64,000 nt of DNA from Maliibacterium massiliense (GTDB lineage: Bacteria > Bacillota > Clostridia > Christensenellales > Maliibacteriaceae), in contig NZ_LR026983.1 in the NCBI RefSeq assembly GCF_900604345.1, forward strand, positions 1,302,001 through 1,366,000, read 5' to 3'. The position numbers and the translations under genes were made by a program. Positions 56,306-64,000 of the stretch are shown in pieces (position 1 is the stretch's first letter; every line of letters starts with the position of its first letter). A model generated the notes under the pieces. That model searched no databases. It saw only the letters and a program-made list of their open reading frames with translations, and had not been told where the DNA came from.

Positions 56306-58834
56306 ATGCAAACGAGCCGGTGGCGCAGCATGCAGATATTTGCCAGCATTACCTTGGTGTTGGCTTTTTTGTTTTGTGCCGCTTTTCCTGTGCAGGCGGG
56401 CCGCAGGCAGACCAAAACCATCCGCGTGGCGTATCCCATCCAGGCGGGGCTGACCGATATTGACGAAAACGGGAACTTCTGCGGCTACACCTACGAGTAT
56501 CTGGAGGAAGTCGCCCAGTACACGGGCTGGGACTACGAATTTGTGCAGGTGCCCGGCGATGTGGGCACGCAGCTCTCCACGCTGATGGATATGCTGGCGC
56601 AGGGGCAGGTCGATCTGATGGGCGGCATGTTTTACAGCGCGGAGCTGGGCGAGATGTATGATTACAGTGGCTACAGCTACGGCACGGTGGAAACCGTGCT
56701 GCAGATGCTGCAGGATAACCCCAACAACATCGTGATCGACTCCCAGCGCGTCCAGACGCTGCGCATCGCCATCATCTCCCAGACGGGGCGCATGGCCCGG
56801 GAACTTCAGGAATACTGCGAAATGAACCTGATCGATCCGGTGTTTGTCCCCTGCGAGGATGATGAGCAGATGCTGGGGGCCCTCAGGGCGGGCGAGGCGG
56901 ACGTGCTGCTCAACAGCAGCCTGAACAGGCTCGACGGGGTGCGCAGCATCGCGCGCTTCGCGCCCAAGCCCTTCTACTTTGCCACGTCCCCCAAAAGCGA
57001 CCAGAGCATCATCACCGATTTAAACGAGGCGATCGCCAGCATCACGCAGGCCGATCCCTATTTCCAGACCACGCTGTACGAAAAATACTTCAACAACCCC
57101 AATACCTCCTTTGTTCTCTCGGACCGTGAGAAGGCGTTTGTCAATCGCACGGGCGCGCTGCGCGTTGGTGTGTGCGCCAACCAGCCACCCTTCCAGTACC
57201 GGGGGGAGGACGGCGCGCTCGCGGGCATGGGGGTGGATCTGCTGGACTATATCAGCGCCCAGACGGGCCTTGCATTCACCATGGTGGAGGCGCCCAGCGT
57301 GCAAGCGCTTTACGCCATGGCGAGCGAGGGCGCGGTGGACATCATCGCGGGCATGCCCTACGATTATGACACCGCCGCTGACCAGGGCCTGGCCATGACG
57401 CGCCCCTATGTCTCCAGCCAGTACATCCTGCTGATGCACGAGAGCATGCAGGCGGATAGCATCGCGGGCAAGCGCCTGGCGCTGCCGGAAACAAGTCCCT
57501 ACCACGGCTACTTCGTGGGGAAGGTGACGACCTACGAATCCACGGACGCGTGCATCCGCGCGATCAACGAGCGCAAGGCGGATTATACTTACGTGGACGC
57601 CTACACCGCGCAGTATTACCTCAACCAGCCAGCGTTTTCACGCCTGAAGATGGTGCCGCAGACGTACGCGCCGCGCAAGGTGTGCTATGGCATCGCCAAG
57701 CCGGCGGACAGCGCGCTGCTGAGCCTGATGAACCGCGCGGTGCTCGCCGTGCCCATGCAAGAGATGCAGTCCATCATCTACGCCAACACCGTGCACCCCC
57801 AGGCATTTACCCTGGGGTCCTTTGTGCAGCGCAACCCCCTGCAGGCCATAGCCATTGTGGCGGGGGTATTTCTGGTGGTGCTGGCGCTGCTGCTGGTTAT
57901 CCTCTACCAGCGCGTGCGGGCGAGCCGCGCGGCCTCCGTGCAGCTGCAAAAACACCTGCGCCTCTACGCCATCGCCAACGATTCCTTTTTTGAATATGAT
58001 TACAAAACCAAGCGCCTGATCGTCAGCCTACCGAAGAAGGAGGGCGGCACGCAGGCGGAGGTGCTGACGCTGTCCATGGACCGGCCGCTGACGCAGGAGG
58101 ACAGCGAGGAAAGCTACCAGAAGCTGATGCAGATGCTGGAGCGGGGCGAAAACTGCAAGCAGGACGTGTGCCTGCGCTGCAGGGACGGCAAGTGGCACTG
58201 GATGCGCGTTGTGCTGGAGGTGATCGCTGACGCGGCGCAGGCGCCGGCCTATGCCATCGGCAAGATGACCATGGTGGACGCGGAAAAGCTGGAAACCGAG
58301 CATTTGCGCGACAAGGCGCAGCGCGACAGCCTGACGCAGCTCTACAACAACGAGGCGTGCCACCGCTTCATCGCGCAGGAGCTGGAGAACATGCAGGCGG
58401 ATAAACAGGGCGCGCTGGTGTTGATGGATATCGACCATTTCAAGTCGATCAACGACAATTACGGGCATCTGCACGGCGATGAGGTGCTGCAGGCCGTCGC
58501 GCAGATGCTGCGCGGCAGCTTCCGCTCCCGCGACGTGATCGGGAGGCCCGGCGGCGACGAGTTTATCATCTATATGTATGCGATCAAGGACGAGGCGTCC
58601 CTGCGTGAAAAATGCGCCGCGCTCTGTCGCACGGTCAACCAGATACACCTCAAGGATGGGCGCGCCATCACAGCCAGTGTCGGCGCGGCCATTGCGCGCG
58701 CCGGCCAGGGGTACGCGGCGCTCTATGAGCGGGCTGACAAGGCCCTGTACGCGGCCAAAGACGCAGGCAGGAATCAGTACGTGCTGGCGGTTGATGCGCA
58801 AGGAGCCGTTGAGAAAGGAACCGGTGAAAAATGA
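56306..58834 (+). CDS. Twin solute-binding-domain membrane diguanylate cyclase
   Basis: An 842-residue sensor. ATG 56306 precedes the signal/anchor (MQIFASITLVLAFLFCAAF); 56291 is an alternative. Two type-3 solute-binding (amino-acid-binding-like) domains lie in tandem outside the membrane: about 35-280 (IRVAYPIQAGLTDIDENGNF, KSDQS) and about 290-520 (LRVGVCANQPPFQYRGEDG). A membrane helix at about 535-560, a PAS-like region and a GGDEF domain with DIDHFKSINDNYGHLHGDE and GRPGGDEF follow. RSRD upstream gives an I-site. It should convert an external ligand signal into c-di-GMP. It overlaps the next gene (ATGA). Confidence 0.9.
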   Translation: MQTSRWRSMQIFASITLVLAFLFCAAFPVQAGRRQTKTIRVAYPIQAGLTDIDENGNFCGYTYEYLEEVAQYTGWDYEFVQVPGDVGTQLSTLMDMLAQGQVDLMGGMFYSAELGEMYDYSGYSYGTVETVLQMLQDNPNNIVIDSQRVQTLRIAIISQTGRMARELQEYCEMNLIDPVFVPCEDDEQMLGALRAGEADVLLNSSLNRLDGVRSIARFAPKPFYFATSPKSDQSIITDLNEAIASITQADPYFQTTLYEKYFNNPNTSFVLSDREKAFVNRTGALRVGVCANQPPFQYRGEDGALAGMGVDLLDYISAQTGLAFTMVEAPSVQALYAMASEGAVDIIAGMPYDYDTAADQGLAMTRPYVSSQYILLMHESMQADSIAGKRLALPETSPYHGYFVGKVTTYESTDACIRAINERKADYTYVDAYTAQYYLNQPAFSRLKMVPQTYAPRKVCYGIAKPADSALLSLMNRAVLAVPMQEMQSIIYANTVHPQAFTLGSFVQRNPLQAIAIVAGVFLVVLALLLVILYQRVRASRAASVQLQKHLRLYAIANDSFFEYDYKTKRLIVSLPKKEGGTQAEVLTLSMDRPLTQEDSEESYQKLMQMLERGENCKQDVCLRCRDGKWHWMRVVLEVIADAAQAPAYAIGKMTMVDAEKLETEHLRDKAQRDSLTQLYNNEACHRFIAQELENMQADKQGALVLMDIDHFKSINDNYGHLHGDEVLQAVAQMLRGSFRSRDVIGRPGGDEFIIYMYAIKDEASLREKCAALCRTVNQIHLKDGRAITASVGAAIARAGQGYAALYERADKALYAAKDAGRNQYVLAVDAQGAVEKGTGEK

Positions 58835-61074
58835 AGTTGCATGAGGACGTGAAAAGACGCACGCTGGGCCTGGGCCTTTCGCTGCTGCTGATTCTGGCGG
58901 TGGCGCTGACGCTGTGCGTTCTGCTGGTGCAGCAGAGCAACCGCATCATCCGCGAGGAGACACAGCGCAGCCTTTCGGAGATATCCGAGCAATCCTCCAT
59001 CAAGATCAACCAGCGCGTGTCTTTTAACAAAACCATGATCAGCGGTATCAGCAGCAACCTCGCGCTGCTGAAGGACGCGCCCGCCTACCGCGAGGCGTAT
59101 GTACAGGGCGCCGTTGCGCAGAGCCCGTTTTCATGGGTGGGCATGGTGGATACAAGCGGGGTGCTGCGCGTGCCCGGCCGAGGCGAGATGGACGTCTCCC
59201 AGTATCCGGTGGTTTCCGAGGCGCTGGCCGGGGAGACGGGCGTCAGCGGCTTTCTGGTGCCCAACTTTGACGGCACCATGGGCGTGCTCTACGCCGCGCC
59301 CTACAAGCCTGACGGAGACATCACCGGGGCGGTTGCGGGCTGGGTATCCCCAGATGTCATGCAGGATCTGCTCTCCACCAGCACGTTTGACGGCGCGGGC
59401 TTCTCGCATATTATCAACCAGCAGGGCGATTACATCGTGCAAGCGGGCAGCGCCGTCGCTTCGGATGAGGGCTTTTTTACCGAAATGCAGCAGCAGGCCC
59501 AAATGTTTGAGGGAAGCTCAATCGAGAAAATGCGCGCGGATATGCAGGGGGGCAAGAGCGGGCAGCTGCAGTTCCGCCTGGGCGAGGATATGCAGGAGGC
59601 GCTGACCTACATTCCGCTGGAGAACAACCGCTGGTACCTGCTCTCGGTGGTGCCCACCACGGTGTACGCGGACAAGGTCACCAGCTTTACCAACCTGACA
59701 CTGCTGCTTGCGGCCGTGGTGTTTTTCATGTTCCTGTGCCTGATTGGCGCCATCCTGCTGATCAACCGCAAGAACAACCGACGCATCACCAAGATGGCGT
59801 ACGAGGACCCCGTCACAGGGGGCTTTACCTCCCAACGCTTTGAGATGGCGATCCATGCGCGGATGAAGGATCCGGCCCCCTTCGCATTCGTCTCGCTGGA
59901 TATCCGCAAGTTCAAGCTGATTAACGACGCCTTTGGCAGCACGCGGGGTAATCTGGTGCTCAAGCACGTGCATGACGTCATTGCACAGCATCTGCAGGAC
60001 GGCGAGAGCGTGGCGCGCATCTCTTCGGATACCTTCAACGTGCTGCTCAACAGCACGGAGCAGCGGGAGATCGCCCAGCGGCTGGAGGACATAACCAGGC
60101 AGATCAACGCGTTTAATGAGCGGATGGATCCACCCTATTACCTGACGCTGGACTGCGGCATCTTTATGGTGGACCGCCCGCAGGTGGATATCGTGATGAT
60201 GCGCGACCGGTCCAACGCCGCGCGCAAGAGCAACAAGCAGCGCAACAACGCCCAGCACTGCGCCTGCGTGTTCTACAATGACCTGGATCGCGTGCAGCTG
60301 CTGCGCGAAAAAGAGATGGAGAACATCATGGAGCGCGCGCTGGAAAACGACGAGTTTGTGGTGTACCTGCAGCCCAAGGTGAGCATCGAGACGGGTAAGA
60401 CCGTGGGCGCTGAGGCGCTGGTGTGCTGGAACAATCCGGAGCGGGGCATCATCTACCCCAATGATTTTATCCCCCTATTTGAACGCAACGGGTTCATCCT
60501 CCAGCTGGATATGTACGTCTTTGAGCAGGTCTGTAAGCTGCTGCGCAGGTGGATAGACGAAGGAAGAAAGGTGCTGCCCATCTCCGTGAACCTGTCGCGC
60601 AATCATCTGCGCATTCCGCATTTTCTGGATAAGTACCAGCAGATCCAGCAGCGTTACGGCGTGCCGCCGGCCTACATTGAAATTGAGCTGACCGAGACGC
60701 TTGTATTTGAAAACCTTGACCAGCTCAAAGAGGTGATCGACCAGATCCACGCGATGGGTTTCCAGTGCTCCATGGACGACTTTGGCAGCGGCTACTCGTC
60801 GCTCAACGTGCTCAAGGAGGTGCCCGTGGACGTGCTCAAACTGGATCGGGGTTTCTTCACCAAGGAGGGCGACGCCCGCGGAAACGACGTGGTGGAGGCG
60901 GTTGTCGGCCTGGCGCGCAAACTGGGCATGCAGACGGTCTCCGAAGGGGTGGAGACCAACGCGCAGGTGGAATTCCTGCGGCAGGTGCGCTGCGATATGA
61001 TCCAGGGCTATGTGTTCTCCCGCGCTGTGCCCATTGAAGCGTTTGAAACCATGGTGTTTGTAAAGGGCATGTGA
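58831..61074 (+). CDS. Cache-type sensor with degenerate GGDEF and EAL phosphodiesterase
   Basis: A 747-residue membrane protein. TM1 (LGLSLLLILAVALTLCVLL) and TM2 (LLLAAVVFFMFLCLIGAILL) enclose an extracellular double-Cache-like domain (about 40-280). The GGDEF domain has SSDTF in place of GGDEF and is catalytically dead. The EAL domain keeps GAEALVCW, SVNLSRNHL, LTETLVFEN, DDFGSGYSS, KLDRGFF, VSEGVETNAQ and IQGYVFSRA. It is translationally coupled to the upstream cyclase (ATGA), so again a cyclase and a phosphodiesterase are paired. A strong terminator follows. Confidence 0.9.
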   Translation: MKLHEDVKRRTLGLGLSLLLILAVALTLCVLLVQQSNRIIREETQRSLSEISEQSSIKINQRVSFNKTMISGISSNLALLKDAPAYREAYVQGAVAQSPFSWVGMVDTSGVLRVPGRGEMDVSQYPVVSEALAGETGVSGFLVPNFDGTMGVLYAAPYKPDGDITGAVAGWVSPDVMQDLLSTSTFDGAGFSHIINQQGDYIVQAGSAVASDEGFFTEMQQQAQMFEGSSIEKMRADMQGGKSGQLQFRLGEDMQEALTYIPLENNRWYLLSVVPTTVYADKVTSFTNLTLLLAAVVFFMFLCLIGAILLINRKNNRRITKMAYEDPVTGGFTSQRFEMAIHARMKDPAPFAFVSLDIRKFKLINDAFGSTRGNLVLKHVHDVIAQHLQDGESVARISSDTFNVLLNSTEQREIAQRLEDITRQINAFNERMDPPYYLTLDCGIFMVDRPQVDIVMMRDRSNAARKSNKQRNNAQHCACVFYNDLDRVQLLREKEMENIMERALENDEFVVYLQPKVSIETGKTVGAEALVCWNNPERGIIYPNDFIPLFERNGFILQLDMYVFEQVCKLLRRWIDEGRKVLPISVNLSRNHLRIPHFLDKYQQIQQRYGVPPAYIEIELTETLVFENLDQLKEVIDQIHAMGFQCSMDDFGSGYSSLNVLKEVPVDVLKLDRGFFTKEGDARGNDVVEAVVGLARKLGMQTVSEGVETNAQVEFLRQVRCDMIQGYVFSRAVPIEAFETMVFVKGM

Positions 61075-61149
61075 CCCCTTGCGCGCCGCCCTGTGCCGCC
61101 GGACGGCGCCAGGCGTTCGTGCGCGCATCAGTATTTGTGCAAAAGGAAA

Positions 61150-61181
61150 CAGGCGTCCGGCGTATACGCGCCGGACGCCTG
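61150..61181 (+). terminator. Terminator of the c-di-GMP operon
   Basis: A 13-bp perfect stem CAGGCGTCCGGCG/CGCCGGACGCCTG with a six-base loop, then CTGCTTTT. Confidence 0.8.
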
Positions 61182-61622
61182 CTGCTTTTATCGAGGCGCT
61201 TTTACCGATCCTGCAGATGCTTTGTCTGGGGCAATAGCGGCAGATAGCTTTCCCAGCGCGCCGGGATGCATGCAACTACCGAACAAAAGGGCGGAGAGGC
61301 ATTCCATCTTGCCTGCCTGTATCCCGTGATGGCCGCGGCTGCGCAGCGTAAGCGCTATCGCAGCAGCTTTGCCTGCGTGATCGCCAGTATCTCTGATCAT
61401 AGGCATGGATGCACGCGTCCAGCTATGTCGAGGCGTCTACTATGGCGTTCAACGTGCGCTTCCAAAGAGGTGACGGTATGACCGTTTTCCCCTGGAGGGC
61501 TAGCCTGCGCTGTGAGAAAAAGAAATTTGCGCTATGGCACGGGCGAATAGCAGGTACGGATGGATGTGCTGCGGCGGGGCGTGGATAGCAGGGACAAAAT
61601 CGCGAAAAAAGTATTATAATCA
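61182..61622. other. Intergenic, nothing recognised
   Basis: About 440 bases. Short frames on both strands lack ribosome sites; one minus-strand frame (61188-61406) reads IRDTGDHAGKAAAIALTLR, not assignable to a family. Confidence 0.4.
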
Positions 61623-61651
61623 TTGCATTTATGTGATATATGCGTTATATT
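61623..61651 (+). promoter_or_regulatory. Promoter before the second RiPP locus
   Basis: TTGCAT (61623-61628), 17 bases, TATATT (61646-61651). The transcript would reach the small ORF at 61740 after about 80 bases. Confidence 0.55.
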
Positions 61652-61739
61652 GAAAATAACGAACAGATACACTTCCCCACAAATTTGTTACGGCAGCTTG
61701 TGTGATAGCGGATGGGGGCACATACCAGGGGGTAATGGT

Positions 61740-61853
61740 ATGACCAAATACTTCGCTACAGAACGAATGTGTAATGATCTATGGACGGCACAGTGCGGCA
61801 TTGTAGGCTTTACTGGAACCGCTTTTTCTGTATGGAATCACATCACAAGGTGA
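61740..61853 (+). CDS. Small peptide gene, possible second precursor
   Basis: A 37-codon frame MTKYFATERMCNDLW...FTGTAFSVWNHITR. ATG 61740 lies seven bases behind AGGGGGT, with a promoter upstream and a strong terminator overlapping the last codons. It has two Cys (residues 11 and 19). The position, 190 bases before a radical SAM maturase, suggests a substrate, but it does not share the leader of the precursor at 48853. It could instead be a leader peptide of an attenuator. Confidence 0.4.
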   Translation: MTKYFATERMCNDLWTAQCGIVGFTGTAFSVWNHITR

Positions 61854-61870
61854 TGTGATTTTGTTTTTTC
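61836..61870 (+). terminator. Strong terminator or attenuator before the second maturase
   Basis: AATCACATCAC/GTGATGTGATT (61836-61846, 61850-61860) followed by TTGTTTTTT. It separates the small ORF from the maturase, so the maturase is expressed by read-through or from an unseen promoter. Confidence 0.85.
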
Positions 61871-62042
61871 GTCAAAGGTAATGCGTGCGCCGCATACGCG
61901 CACTTCTTCTGCTATGTTTCTTGCCCCCAACGCATGTCTACCGTCCTTTTCATCCCGTTTTTTGCCTGAACGCTTGTTATGAGGACACGACTATTTTTCA
62001 AAAGCGCCATTGCTGCTCTTTGCGGTAAAGGAGGGCTTCATA

Positions 62043-63458
62043 TTGAGGAAAAAGTATGTATTCAAGACGTTTGCGACCCGCGGCGGCAAGTATGTGTACG
62101 ATCGCAGCGTAGGCACGTTTTTTCGCGTATCGGATGAGGAGTACCTTGTCTTTCAACAGATTGAGCGCGGGCAGCTGGATGCCGACACCTCGGCGGTCTT
62201 TTGCAAGTACCAGCAGGTCGGCTTTCTGCAGGAGAACTGTGTGGAAAAGATTGAACATCCACAGCTGGAACTGCTGCCGTATCTGGCGGAACATCATCTG
62301 AACTATATGATTTTACAGGTGACGCAGCAGTGTAACTTCCGCTGCGAATACTGCATATATTCCGGCGCCTATGAGCATCAGCGCCAGCATTCCCAAAGAC
62401 GCATGACGTTCGAAACCGCGAAAAAGGCGATCGACTTCTATCTTGCGCATAGCGATGATGCAAAGCTGGCCATGTTTGGCTTTTATGGAGGAGAACCGCT
62501 CTTAGAATACGATCTTATTAAGAAGTGCGTTTTGTATATTGAGTCGCAAGTAGAGGGTAAGCCCATTCGGTTTTCAATAACGACAAACGCGACACTATTG
62601 GACGATGAACGCATTGACTTTCTGGTAGAGCACGAATTTTCCATACTTATCAGCCTTGATGGCAATAAAGAAGAGCACGATCGTAGCAGAAAATTTATAT
62701 CGGGCGAAGGAACATTTGACACGGTTATCCGCAATGTAAAACGCATCAGGGAACGCCATCCTACGTATATGAAAAACATCCAGTTTAATGCGGTGATGAA
62801 TCCACAGGGAAATCTCGCCTGCGTCCTGGAATTCTTCGCAGTTGACGAGGTGCTCGCAGATAGCATGGTTATGTTTAATGACATTAATACGAAGGACTTA
62901 AAAATGCCCATGGATCAGGAGGAGAATTTCTGGCTGCTGCGTCGTTACGAGCACCTCAAGTGCTGCTTGAACTATATTGGAAAGCTGGATAAAAAATATA
63001 CGAGTCCAATGGCCCGTCGGGCTTTTCTGAATGTAAAACTGTCGTACAAGCAGATGCTCAAACATGCCAAGTTGAGCCCTTGCGCGCATCATGGAGGCCC
63101 ATGTATACCAGGTGTCATGCGCCTTTTTGTAACAGTAGACGGGCGATTGTTCCCCTGCCAGGTTGTCAGTGAAACATCTGATTATTATTGTATCGGTACA
63201 CTCGACAGTGGGTTAGACATGCAGCGGATGGGAAGGCTGCTGAACAATGGAGAGATTACGGCGAGTGAGTGCATGGACTGCTGGAAATTGGCGTTGTGTA
63301 ACATATGCTCGGCAAACATTTCCTTTGAGGGTGAATCATACACCAAGGCGGAAAAGATGCTGATGTGTAAACAACAGGATCAGGAGGTTCTGGGGAATCT
63401 TCGGGATATTGCGGTATTGAGTGAATTTGGATGTGATCTTGAGAATGTGGAGGTATAG
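62043..63458 (+). CDS. Second radical SAM/SPASM Cys-rich peptide maturase
   Basis: A 471-residue paralogue of 46002-47423 over its full length. The TTG start lies behind AAAGGAGGG and gives MRKKYVFKTFATRGGKYVYD. The cluster motif is CNFRCEYC (C97, C101, C104), with GFYGGEPLL following. The SPASM Cys are conserved (HHGGPCIPG, RLFPCQVVS, CMDCWKLALCNICSAN). Its GC is lower than that of the first copy, so the two came by different routes or diverged long ago. A TIGR04066-type gene follows after five bases, repeating the order of the first locus. Confidence 0.87.
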   Translation: MRKKYVFKTFATRGGKYVYDRSVGTFFRVSDEEYLVFQQIERGQLDADTSAVFCKYQQVGFLQENCVEKIEHPQLELLPYLAEHHLNYMILQVTQQCNFRCEYCIYSGAYEHQRQHSQRRMTFETAKKAIDFYLAHSDDAKLAMFGFYGGEPLLEYDLIKKCVLYIESQVEGKPIRFSITTNATLLDDERIDFLVEHEFSILISLDGNKEEHDRSRKFISGEGTFDTVIRNVKRIRERHPTYMKNIQFNAVMNPQGNLACVLEFFAVDEVLADSMVMFNDINTKDLKMPMDQEENFWLLRRYEHLKCCLNYIGKLDKKYTSPMARRAFLNVKLSYKQMLKHAKLSPCAHHGGPCIPGVMRLFVTVDGRLFPCQVVSETSDYYCIGTLDSGLDMQRMGRLLNNGEITASECMDCWKLALCNICSANISFEGESYTKAEKMLMCKQQDQEVLGNLRDIAVLSEFGCDLENVEV

Positions 63459-63462
63459 AGCA

Positions 63463-64000
63463 ATGCGCCGGTTTTCTGTTTTTCCACTTTCACACGATAT
63501 GGAAACTGTACTGCACCATCGAGAAATGATGCGGCATTACTGCATTGATGCCGTTGCATCCTTTTGGGAAGATACAAACAGATTGGGACAGTATAAAGAC
63601 AAGGACAATTTATCCTGCGTAGAGACGTACGAAGAATTGCTTCAAAGCAACAATGATATCCTGCTGGTAGGTGATATTACAGCGTTCCAAACAAACAAAT
63701 ACCCGGATTATATTCGCAGGGCAAAGGACCGGGGAAAGCAGGTGTGGAAAGCGCCGACATATCTGCAGGCATCTGACCCGGAGCAGCTAAACGACGTTTA
63801 TACGTTGGAGCGTGTTATCGGCACCAATCTATATAATAATACCATACACAGGATACCCGTTCCGGTGCTGGCGGTGATGGGTATAGATGAATGCTGCGAT
63901 AAGTTTGCGTTGCAGCTTAGCATTAAAGAATATCTGGATGCAGCCAATTTCAAAGCGCTCTTTATATGCTCTAATCCACTGGGCGCACTGTTTGATATGT
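63463..64000 (+). CDS. Second TIGR04066-like maturation protein, 3' end beyond window
   Basis: The frame starts at ATG 63463 after GGAGG and is open to the right edge (179 codons visible). MRRFSVFPLSHDMETVLHHR aligns with the start of 47420-48481, and VPVLAVMGIDECCDKFALQL followed by SNPLGALFDM aligns with its P-loop region. The glycine-rich GEGSGK of the first copy reads DECCDK here, so nucleotide binding may be lost. Confidence 0.82.
   Translation, partial: MRRFSVFPLSHDMETVLHHREMMRHYCIDAVASFWEDTNRLGQYKDKDNLSCVETYEELLQSNNDILLVGDITAFQTNKYPDYIRRAKDRGKQVWKAPTYLQASDPEQLNDVYTLERVIGTNLYNNTIHRIPVPVLAVMGIDECCDKFALQLSIKEYLDAANFKALFICSNPLGALFDM

Noticed and set aside
61866..62042. Short frame MRAPHTRTSSAMFLAP as a precursor for the second maturase
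   Set aside because: Weak ribosome site and a single Cys; it lies in the leader behind the terminator.

Overview
The window comes from a Gram-positive anaerobe of the Clostridia type. The backbone is GC-rich (roughly 60% by eye). It encodes tRNA-Arg(ACG) with its CCA end, arginyl-tRNA synthetase, a two-gene SufC/SufB set and Gram-positive style Shine-Dalgarno sites, several of them in front of TTG or GTG starts. The sequence does not let me name a genus.

Region by region: 1-2334 holds a partial aconitase-family hydratase and the 3' part of an XRE/TPR regulator. Bases 2335-24660 are a 22.3 kb, lower-GC integrative mobilizable element that split this regulator; its 5' part lies at 24646-24780. 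The element ends in a 20-bp inverted repeat with one mismatch. It carries a large serine recombinase, a MobV relaxase, RepA, TnpW and an XRE regulator. Nested in it are a 9.1 kb tyrosine-integrase element (12198-21314) with its own relaxase, Xis and a sortase-type surface protein, and a mosaic of fragments with erm(G) translationally fused to a truncated mef. An ANT(6) aminoglycoside gene lies near the right end. Bases 24781-36904 are ordinary backbone: purine permease and phosphoribosyltransferase, ZIP transporter, SufCB, a small kinase whose 3' end has been tandemly copied, a GyrI-like protein, PTS IIC, ArgS and an orphan binding lipoprotein. Bases 37078-39544 hold tRNA-Arg and a second sorted surface protein.

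From 39640 the window is accessory. Bases 40864-50554 look like a complete ribosomal-peptide (RiPP) locus of the Cys-rich CLI_3235/CcpM type: a cytosolic subtilase, FtsX permease plus frameshifted ATPase, an ABC exporter without a peptidase domain, a radical SAM/SPASM maturase, a TIGR04066-type protein, an acyl-carrier-related protein without the usual serine, and a 54-residue precursor with a symmetric CYC-GTGG-CYC core. A second FtsX permease closes the locus, and a decayed paralogue of it precedes the locus. Bases 50957-61074 hold a double-HTH GntR regulator divergent from four cyclic-di-GMP genes, in which intact GGDEF proteins alternate with degenerate-GGDEF/intact-EAL proteins. At 61740-64000 a second RiPP locus begins: a small ORF, a second radical SAM maturase and a second TIGR04066-type protein cut by the window edge.

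Inferred interplay: the maturase with its two accessory proteins would modify the precursor, the subtilase would remove the leader, the ABC exporter would secrete the product, and the FtsX systems would give immunity or sensing. The c-di-GMP genes between the two maturase loci may form a sensory module, but a link to the peptides is only positional.
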